The notes beneath the pieces are model-generated. The model was given only the letters and a program-made list of their open reading frames with translations, was not told where the DNA came from and searched no databases. This document shows positions 1-4,669 of a stretch of DNA of 5,596 nt, piece after piece (the stretch's first letter is position 1; each line of letters starts with the position of its first letter). The position numbers and the translations under genes are program-made. This DNA comes from Clostridiales bacterium (GTDB lineage: Bacteria; Bacillota_A; Clostridia; Saccharofermentanales; Saccharofermentanaceae): contig JAILHZ010000198.1 of NCBI GenBank assembly GCA_024695545.1, positions 1 through 5,596 of the forward strand, read 5' to 3'.

Positions 1-17
1 AAGGACAAGTGCTTTTC
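1..17 (+). terminator. possible right half of an upstream terminator, cut by the window edge
   Basis: The word AAGTGCTTTTC at 7-17 is identical to the left arm of the clear terminator at 1313-1342. Here it would fit as the right arm and T-tract of a hairpin whose left arm lies before the window. The left arm is not visible, so this is a guess from similarity only. Confidence 0.25.
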
Positions 18-29
18 ACAAGGAAGCAG

Positions 30-53
30 GCGCCGCGACTTCCGAAGCGGCGC
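30..53 (+). promoter_or_regulatory. GC-rich hairpin just upstream of the thioredoxin ribosome binding site
   Basis: GCGCCGC at 30-36 and GCGGCGC at 47-53 form a perfect seven-pair stem with a ten-base loop. The stem ends 12 bases before the GGAGA ribosome binding site (66-70). It is followed by ACTTTATTG, a poor T-tract, so it may be a weak terminator of the preceding gene or a structure in the thioredoxin leader. No convincing promoter is seen between it and the gene, so the promoter probably lies left of the window. Confidence 0.5.
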
Positions 54-76
54 ACTTTATTGATTGGAGAAAGAAA

Positions 77-391
77 ATGGCTGAGATCACATTAACCAAA
101 GATAATTTCGAACAGGAAGTACTGAAGTCTTCCCTGCCCGTTGTTGTTGACTTTTGGGCTACATGGTGCGGACCGTGCCAGATGCTCGCGCCCGTTCTCG
201 AGGACGTCGCCGAGGAACTCGAAGGCAGGATCAAGGTCGGCAAGATCAACGTAGACGATCAGGTCGAGCTCGCGATGCAGTACAAGATCGCAAGCATCCC
301 TACCCTTCTTCTCTTCGAAAACGGCGAGATCAAAAAGAAATCTCTGGGCTACCTCACGAAGGATCAGCTCCTGGACTTTATCAATAACTAA
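77..391 (+). CDS. trxA: thioredoxin
   Basis: This is a 104-residue single-domain thioredoxin, the usual full length for the bacterial cytosolic protein. It reduces disulfides in target proteins and is itself recharged by thioredoxin reductase, which is not in the window. The redox motif WCGPC is at residues 30-34, preceded by the conserved VVDFWA strand with the buried Asp25. The cis-proline loop is at residues 74-76 (IPT). The conserved NVD segment (58-60) and a C-terminal helix are also present. There is no signal peptide or membrane segment, so it is cytoplasmic. The ATG is supported by GGAGA at 66-70, six bases upstream. The next gene follows after 17 bases on the same strand, so the two are probably co-transcribed. 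The family assignment is secure. Which thioredoxin paralogue this is within the genome cannot be told. Confidence 0.97.
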   Translation: MAEITLTKDNFEQEVLKSSLPVVVDFWATWCGPCQMLAPVLEDVAEELEGRIKVGKINVDDQVELAMQYKIASIPTLLLFENGEIKKKSLGYLTKDQLLDFINN

Positions 392-408
392 TCAAGGAGC
401 ATCCGCAC

Positions 409-1281
409 ATGTCTGATTCCAAAGATTCTTCCGAGATAATCGAAGAAACCGGCGAAGCTGCTGAAGAAGTTGCTGCCGAGGTTGAAGAGGCGGCTTCAGA
501 CGTTGCAGCTGAGGCTGAGAAGGCTGTTGAAAAAGCAGCCGCGAAGCCCGAAAGCAAGACGGTCTCCGCTCATCAGAGTTTAGCCGCCGCGAAAAAAGAA
601 CTTGCCGAGGCCAGGAAGGCGCCTGTTGCGCCGAAGAAGGTCTCCAACCCGGTTTCCACCAAAAAGAAGAACCCGGCCAAGATCCTGACGATCGTCGAAT
701 GCATCATTTTGGGCGTCTTTTCGCTCGCCAATGCGTTCTTCGTCTACCGTCTCGCTCAGCACGACCCGTATTACCGTCTGTACTACTTCTTCACGATCAC
801 CGGCGTTCTCATGCTCGGCCTGATGATTATCGCGTACTTCAAGAAATGGCTGGCAGTCCAGCTTCTGTCGGTCCTTGTCGTGCTTTTGTGGGTGACCTAT
901 ACCGCAGCGACGATCTACAGCTGCATCCTCACGACCCGCGTTATCAAGCGCGAGGAGCCCTACCGCAACTCCGAGATGTGCGTAGTCTTTAACGGCAAGC
1001 TCTACGTCTGGCAGAAGGACAACACCGTCATGTACGGTCTCCCCGCCGACTGGGAGGATCTCGAGCTCAGAAAGACCGTCGCTGCCCGCGATGACTCAAA
1101 GACACCGACCGAAGAGCTCCACAGTAAGGGCGTTGACAAGGGCTGCGTCATCTTCTATCAGGATAACTACAAGTACATCCTCGTTGAGGTCGTCACCGGA
1201 AGCCTCTTCGAATTCGTTGATCCCAACGATCTTCCGGAAGACACCATCCCCACCGCCACCACGACACTGCGCTTCGCGTGA
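409..1281 (+). CDS. unrecognised membrane protein with an acidic Ala/Glu/Lys-rich N-terminus and three predicted helices
   Basis: I do not recognise a family for this 290-residue protein. Residues 1-90 are low-complexity. About 1-45 are rich in Glu and Ala and probably form a charged helix or coiled coil; about 46-90 are rich in Lys, Ala and Pro. Three hydrophobic segments follow at roughly 92-114, 124-143 and 147-173. The C-terminal 115 residues are soluble-looking, with alternating strand-like stretches (VVFNGKLYVW at 192-201, CVIFY and YKYILVEVV around 246-262). An odd number of helices would put the two ends on opposite sides, but the basic residues on both sides of helix 3 leave the orientation unclear. 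There are cysteines at 98, 172, 191 and 246. The start is well supported by AAGGAG at 394-399, nine bases upstream. It lies 17 bases after the thioredoxin gene and is followed by a terminator, so the pair is probably a short operon. The link to thioredoxin may only be positional. Confidence 0.85.
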   Translation: MSDSKDSSEIIEETGEAAEEVAAEVEEAASDVAAEAEKAVEKAAAKPESKTVSAHQSLAAAKKELAEARKAPVAPKKVSNPVSTKKKNPAKILTIVECIILGVFSLANAFFVYRLAQHDPYYRLYYFFTITGVLMLGLMIIAYFKKWLAVQLLSVLVVLLWVTYTAATIYSCILTTRVIKREEPYRNSEMCVVFNGKLYVWQKDNTVMYGLPADWEDLELRKTVAARDDSKTPTEELHSKGVDKGCVIFYQDNYKYILVEVVTGSLFEFVDPNDLPEDTIPTATTTLRFA

Positions 1282-1310
1282 CGGATCATATTTGAAACTT
1301 CGCATGCATG

Positions 1311-1348
1311 GGAAAGTGCTTTTCAATATCGAAAAGCACTTTTCTTTT
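1311..1348 (+). terminator. intrinsic terminator of the thioredoxin/membrane-protein unit
   Basis: AAAGTGCTTTTC (1313-1324) and GAAAAGCACTTT (1331-1342) form a perfect 12-pair stem with a six-base loop. One G-T wobble and one G-C pair extend it outward. A T-rich tail (TCTTTT, 1343-1348) follows on the + strand, 29 bases after the stop codon at 1281. On the - strand the same hairpin is followed only by TTTCCC, so it could also stop - strand transcripts, but less convincingly. Confidence 0.85.
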
Positions 1349-1372
1349 GCCTGTCCTGCTCTGGCGGAGCAT

Positions 1373-1411
1373 ATTGGTCATTCTTGCGAAAAAACACTGA
1401 AAATGACCAAT
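1373..1411 (-). repeat. inverted-repeat hairpin, copy nearest the terminator
   Basis: ATTGGTCATT (1373-1382) and AATGACCAAT (1402-1411) are perfect reverse complements. On the - strand the helix extends inward by a G-U pair (1383/1401) and an A-U pair (1384/1400), giving 12 pairs around a 15-base loop. Confidence 0.8.
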
Positions 1412-1418
1412 GATTGCA

Positions 1419-1466
1419 CGCCATTGGTCATCCTGCGAGATTAAACCGGCTCGATGACCAACAGCG
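1419..1466 (-). repeat. inverted-repeat hairpin, second copy
   Basis: Arms 1419-1432 and 1453-1466 pair over 14 positions: 12 Watson-Crick pairs plus 1422/1463 and 1423/1462. The last two are G-U on the - strand but C-A or A-C on the + strand. The loop is 20 bases and contains a small GAG/CTC complement (1437-1439 with 1450-1452). Confidence 0.75.
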
Positions 1467-1493
1467 AACCCGATTCTCTCTCAAAAGCACCTC

Positions 1494-1547
1494 TATTGGT
1501 CATTTCGTTCGACACTTTTACAGAAATGTCAAACAATATGACCAATA
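1494..1547 (-). repeat. long inverted-repeat hairpin, third copy
   Basis: This is the longest helix of the set. Arms 1494-1517 and 1524-1547 pair over 24 positions on the - strand: 20 Watson-Crick pairs, three G-U pairs (1506/1535, 1510/1531, 1515/1526) and a single A-A mismatch (1504/1537), closing a six-base loop. On the + strand the same three wobbles are C-A mismatches. Confidence 0.8.
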
Positions 1548-1577
1548 CACGCATTTTCAATTCTAACCAGGTCTCTC

Positions 1578-1589
1578 ATTAGTCATATT
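1578..1589 (-). repeat. unpaired half-site of the ATTGGTCAT family
   Basis: ATTAGTCATATT at 1578-1589 has no partner on its right side. On the - strand it can pair over 12 positions, including one G-U, with 1535-1546. Those bases are the 5' arm of the long hairpin at 1494-1547, so the two pairings exclude each other. Confidence 0.6.
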
Positions 1590-1625
1590 CATCTTCAAAA
1601 GCACTGGTATGTCAAACGCCATCAT

Positions 1626-1670
1626 CCCATTAGTCATTTCCAACCAAAATCGCCGCTCATGACCAATGAA
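1626..1670 (-). repeat. inverted-repeat hairpin nearest the PASTA gene stop
   Basis: CATTAGTCAT (1628-1637) pairs with ATGACCAATG (1659-1668): nine Watson-Crick pairs and one position (1632/1664) that is U-G on the - strand but A-C on the + strand. Two further G-U pairs extend it outward on the - strand. The loop is 21 bases. It begins 13 bases after the stop codon of the PASTA frame. Confidence 0.75.
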
Positions 1671-1682
1671 GCAAAGGAATCA

Positions 1683-3638
1683 TCACTTCGATCTGTACTT
1701 CACGTACTTCTTCACATCGGAAACACCCTCTCCACCTGTTGGATCCGTGGTTGATTCTTTCTCGACTTCCCGTTTGAAATGATATGTGTAGATTGGCTCA
1801 TTAATTATCCAATAATACTTTGTTTTGTTAACAGGATAAGTGTCTCGTAAATACCAATAGTCAGTCTTGCCACAATCTGGACATGGTTCGCCTCCAAAAC
1901 GATCATAATACTCATATTCACATTCACCATTTGGTAACTTGTATTTCGCATGTTTATCAGTAGCTATATAATCCAGTTCATGATCAACTTCGATACCGTG
2001 AGCACCACCACTATAAGGAGTTACATAGTCCGGACCGTATTCCGGACCTTCAACGTACTCTCCCCACTGCCCTAGCTCGGGATCCCAATAGCCACCGATG
2101 TTGTGATAATACATATAAATAGTGACTTCTATAACCTCAACATTCATATTTCTGATACGAACATCCTTTCCTGTTGGGTCTTCATATACCTTTTTATCTT
2201 CCCCGTATCCATCGAGTATCTTCTTTACAAAAGTCCATCCATCCATTTCGGCTTGATCGCTTTCCCTGGTTTCAGTTTCTATATACGTCCACTTTGTGTC
2301 GATAATCTCTGCACCTACAGGCACTTTATCCGCAAGGATCCAGTCAGAGACAGGCTTTTCTGTCCAGTGGGCGTAGACTGTCATCACGGATGAGATTACA
2401 GTAGAAGGTGTGAGTTTTGTGCCTCCGTTGGCTGATGTGTACCAACCGTCGAAGCTGTAGTAATCCTTTGTGGCGGATGGAAGTTGGCCAACAGCTGTCC
2501 TTGCTGCTACCTGACGTTCTTTCTCCGAACAGGTACCACCATTTGCATTAAACGTGACTTTATAGGTCTGGCCTGCTGGGGTCACGTTTGCGCCAGGTGT
2601 TGTTCCCGGGGCAGACGTTACTCCGGGAGCCAAGGTCATATTAGGATCCTGTGTAGCGGTGGCATTCGGGTCAGGAGTTGGTGTCGGCTCAGGACCCTTA
2701 CTTACAATAATCGTAACCTTCGTACCCTTCTTCTGCTTCGTATCTGCTTCAGGGTTCTGGTTGATGACATACCCCGCCGGAACAGATGCGTCGAAACTGG
2801 TGATTACGTTCACTTCGAACGCCGCTTCTTTAAGCGTATCCTCTGCATCTTTCTGCGGATGGCCGACAACATTTGGAGTCATCACAAGTTCTTCCTGAGT
2901 TGCGACAACAATCGTTACCTTATCACCGCGGTAAACAGGCGTATTCGGAGCAATGCTCTGACTCATAACGTGATCCTCAGGAACGGTATCACTCAGATCG
3001 TATTCGACACTAACAACAAAACCTGAATCTGAGAGTTTCTTCTGTGCAGCATCAAGATCCATGCCGACAACATCGGGCATCGGGAAGGATTCCTGACCTT
3101 TGGAGATCAGGATCTTGATCGGGGAACCTTCGGTCACCTCGGCTCCGCCCTCTGGATCAGAGGAAATGACCAGTCCGGCCATAACGTTCTCGTCGTACAC
3201 TTCCTCAAAAGTAACATCGCCGAGACCGGCTTTCTTACACTTTTCAATAGCGGCATCACGCGTATCACCGACCAGATACGGAACCGTGGAGATGCCGTTA
3301 TACGGCTCCACGACGCCGTTTCCGGAACTGACCATCAGAAGGACCGTGCCGTTTCGGTCGACAAAAGAACCGCCGACCGGGGTCTGGGTCATGATCTTAC
3401 CGGGCGAGATATAATCCGACTGGATGTTACCGCTGATCGACGCGTTGAGATTGGCCGCCTTCACGGTATCGACCGCTTCCTGCTGGCGCATACCCTCGAC
3501 ATCGGGCGCGATAACGATGCTGTCGGGAACAACAACTTCTTTCGAATACTTCGAGAAACTGATAACACCGAGCAGCATCAGGATGCCGACGGTAACGATC
3601 GCCACAAACAGCGTCGGGATCAGGATCTTCACCCACAT
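1683..3638 (-). CDS. PASTA-repeat, InlB B-repeat membrane protein; probably the 3' part of the kinase gene, out of frame
   Basis: The 651-residue frame has a membrane helix at about residues 5-27. Four PASTA repeats follow (about 39-107, 115-181, 184-248, 251-315), then a Pro/Thr-rich linker (316-357) and an InlB-type B-repeat (358-426; FNANGG, FDGWY and YAHW motifs). The last 225 residues are an unrecognised Tyr/Trp/Gly-rich region containing CPDC at 586-589, with another Cys at 573 and several His residues. PASTA repeats bind peptidoglycan fragments outside the cell in PrkC/StkP/PknB-type kinases, so everything after the helix should be extracellular. The ATG at 3638 has no ribosome binding site. 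The same frame is open upstream to 3716 for another 26 codons, reading YKELNADPPAKR and then a basic stretch up to the helix. That is a natural kinase-to-membrane linker, so this is probably the 3' part of the 4669 kinase gene, separated by a frameshift. The C-terminal region (2360-1683) is AT-rich unlike the rest. Confidence 0.85.
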   Translation of the reverse strand: MWVKILIPTLFVAIVTVGILMLLGVISFSKYSKEVVVPDSIVIAPDVEGMRQQEAVDTVKAANLNASISGNIQSDYISPGKIMTQTPVGGSFVDRNGTVLLMVSSGNGVVEPYNGISTVPYLVGDTRDAAIEKCKKAGLGDVTFEEVYDENVMAGLVISSDPEGGAEVTEGSPIKILISKGQESFPMPDVVGMDLDAAQKKLSDSGFVVSVEYDLSDTVPEDHVMSQSIAPNTPVYRGDKVTIVVATQEELVMTPNVVGHPQKDAEDTLKEAAFEVNVITSFDASVPAGYVINQNPEADTKQKKGTKVTIIVSKGPEPTPTPDPNATATQDPNMTLAPGVTSAPGTTPGANVTPAGQTYKVTFNANGGTCSEKERQVAARTAVGQLPSATKDYYSFDGWYTSANGGTKLTPSTVISSVMTVYAHWTEKPVSDWILADKVPVGAEIIDTKWTYIETETRESDQAEMDGWTFVKKILDGYGEDKKVYEDPTGKDVRIRNMNVEVIEVTIYMYYHNIGGYWDPELGQWGEYVEGPEYGPDYVTPYSGGAHGIEVDHELDYIATDKHAKYKLPNGECEYEYYDRFGGEPCPDCGKTDYWYLRDTYPVNKTKYYWIINEPIYTYHFKREVEKESTTDPTGGEGVSDVKKYVKYRSK

Positions 3639-3703
3639 CGGCCATGCGTAGATATCGATCTTCTTGATCTTGCCATAAATACGTTTCGCCGGCGGATCGG
3701 CGT

Positions 3704-3719
3704 TCAGTTCTTTATAAAA
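3704..3719 (-). other. putative frameshift joining the kinase and PASTA frames
   Basis: The kinase frame reads ACT TTT ATA AAG AAC TGA and stops at 3704. Reading one base back after TTT (3718-3716) gives TAT AAA GAA CTG, which continues without a stop through the membrane helix into the PASTA frame. The run is only four T (3719-3716). A lost T, from mutation or a sequencing or assembly error, explains it best. A five-pair GC hairpin (3702-3698 with 3691-3687) lies 13 bases downstream, but TTTTA is a poor slippery site. The joined product would be 318 + 26 + 651 = 995 residues. Confidence 0.7.
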
Positions 3720-4669
3720 GTAGCGATATCGGGAGTACGGTCCTCGATCCGGACATTCAGGGCGTTAAGGATCGCGATCTCATGCGCACGGGAGATATCG
3801 TCCGTCAGTTTATGCGGCTCGACGAGGATATCCTTGCTCTTCTTCTCATACTTCGCGCGGCGCTCCATCGCGTCCGGCGGAGTTTTACCGGTGATCATCT
3901 TGTAGAGGGTCGCAGCAAGCGCGTAAACATCAGTGTATGTGCCCTGATCGCCGCGAGAACGGTACTGTTCCTCCGGCGAATAGCCCTGCTTGATGATAAC
4001 CGTCAGGCTTCGGGAATAGGATGTCGTTGCGAATCGGGACGCACCGAAGTCGATGAGTTTGACTTCGCCGGTCTCGGTGATAAAGATATTCTCCGGCGCG
4101 ATGTCGCGGTGCAGGATCCCCTGTTTATGGATTTCCTGAAGGGAGAGCATGACGGGCATCAGGAGCTCGACCGCTTCGTCCTCAGGGATGGTCTTTTCTC
4201 TTTTCAGACGTGTCGCCAGCGTCTCGCCTTCGAGATACTCCATGACGATGTATGCGGTGTTATTCTCTTCAAAAGTATCGAAGATCTTGATGATGCCGGG
4301 CTCGTTCTGAAAGCCGCCGACCAGTTGTCCTTCTTCGATGAACTTCTTCATGCCGGAAGTAAACTGCTCGCTCTTTTCGCCTGAGAATACGGTCACTTCG
4401 GTTTTTCCGACGACGCGCGTGGAGAACTCACTCGGCAGGTATTCTTTGACGGCGACCTTTCTCTCGAGAACCTCGTCCCAGGCGAGATATGTCGCACCAA
4501 AACCACCGAATCCGAGTACTTTTCCGATAGTAAAACGGTCGTGAAGGATCGTCCCCGGGTTCATGTGGATCGGTTCTTCGGCCGGCTGGCCAACGACAAA
4601 TCCGCACTTCGGGCACACGTCGAAATCTTCGTCGAAAAGTTCCATGCATCCCAGGCAACGCTTACTCAT
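3704..4669 (-). CDS. zinc-ribbon Ser/Thr protein kinase, probably truncated by a frameshift before its membrane helix
   Basis: This 321-residue frame is a eukaryotic-type protein kinase that transfers phosphate from ATP to Ser/Thr of proteins. An N-terminal zinc ribbon has Cys5, Cys8, Cys19 and Cys22. The kinase domain spans about 46-315. It has a glycine loop GFGGFG (53-58), ATP-anchoring Lys75 in AVKE, a helix-C Glu near 112-113, HRDIAPEN (187-194), DFG (207-209), a Thr/Ser-rich activation loop, SPEE (231-234) and TDVYALA (246-252). The catalytic-loop Lys usual in Ser/Thr kinases (HRDxKPEN) is Ala191 here. The start ATG overlaps the preceding gene's stop codon (TGATG) with AGGAGG seven bases upstream, so translation is coupled. 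It ends abruptly in ATFIKN at a likely frameshift. The intact gene would continue into the PASTA frame, giving a PrkC/Stk-type receptor. If the stop is genuine, it would be a soluble kinase beside a separate sensor. Confidence 0.93.
   Translation of the reverse strand: MSKRCLGCMELFDEDFDVCPKCGFVVGQPAEEPIHMNPGTILHDRFTIGKVLGFGGFGATYLAWDEVLERKVAVKEYLPSEFSTRVVGKTEVTVFSGEKSEQFTSGMKKFIEEGQLVGGFQNEPGIIKIFDTFEENNTAYIVMEYLEGETLATRLKREKTIPEDEAVELLMPVMLSLQEIHKQGILHRDIAPENIFITETGEVKLIDFGASRFATTSYSRSLTVIIKQGYSPEEQYRSRGDQGTYTDVYALAATLYKMITGKTPPDAMERRAKYEKKSKDILVEPHKLTDDISRAHEIAILNALNVRIEDRTPDIATFIKN

Larger units (their letters stand above)
1349..1682 (-). ncRNA. candidate structured RNA region built from an inverted 9-base repeat (ATTGGTCAT)
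   Basis: This non-coding stretch lies between two convergent transcription units. It carries nine copies of ATTGGTCAT or its one-base variants. On the + strand they read ATTGGTCAT or ATTAGTCAT at 1373, 1423, 1495, 1578 and 1629, and ATGACCAAT or ATGACCAAC at 1402, 1454, 1538 and 1659. The orientations nearly alternate, so adjacent copies pair into four hairpins plus one spare half-site. A second word, GTGCTTTTGA read on the - strand, occurs between hairpins at 1604-1595 and 1490-1481. Non-Watson-Crick positions inside the stems become G-U pairs on the - strand and A-C mismatches on the + strand, which favours a - strand RNA. It begins right after the stop codon at 1683, so the simplest reading is the 3' untranslated region of the - strand operon. 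An independent small RNA or an intergenic repeat family is possible. No protein-coding frame is credible here. Confidence 0.5.

Noticed and set aside
1091..1444. 117-residue open frame running into the gap
   Set aside because: It starts inside the membrane-protein gene in another frame, crosses the terminator hairpin and has a biased Ser/Arg/Pro composition. No ribosome binding site was seen.
1524..1534. TTGACA (read on the - strand) as a -35 promoter element in the repeat region
   Set aside because: TTGACA occurs at 1532-1527 and 1615-1610, but no acceptable -10 box is at the right distance, and the first copy is part of the long hairpin arm.
1373..1670. CRISPR array
   Set aside because: The repeated word is only about 9 bases, alternates in orientation and has unequal spacing, unlike the direct 24-40 base repeats with uniform spacers of CRISPR. 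No cas gene is present.
2484..3026. 180-residue open frame on the + strand
   Set aside because: It lies antisense to the PASTA repeats, whose frame has clear domain matches. The + strand product is Cys/Arg-rich with no recognisable domain.
3687..3719. efficient programmed -1 frameshift signal
   Set aside because: The T run is only four bases in a context (ACT TTT ATA) that does not allow both tRNAs to re-pair, and the downstream stem is only five pairs at 13 bases. A simple indel is more likely, though slippage is not excluded.
3782..4384. 200-residue open frame on the + strand
   Set aside because: It is antisense to the kinase catalytic core, where all kinase motifs are on the - strand. 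It is a shadow of GC-biased codons.
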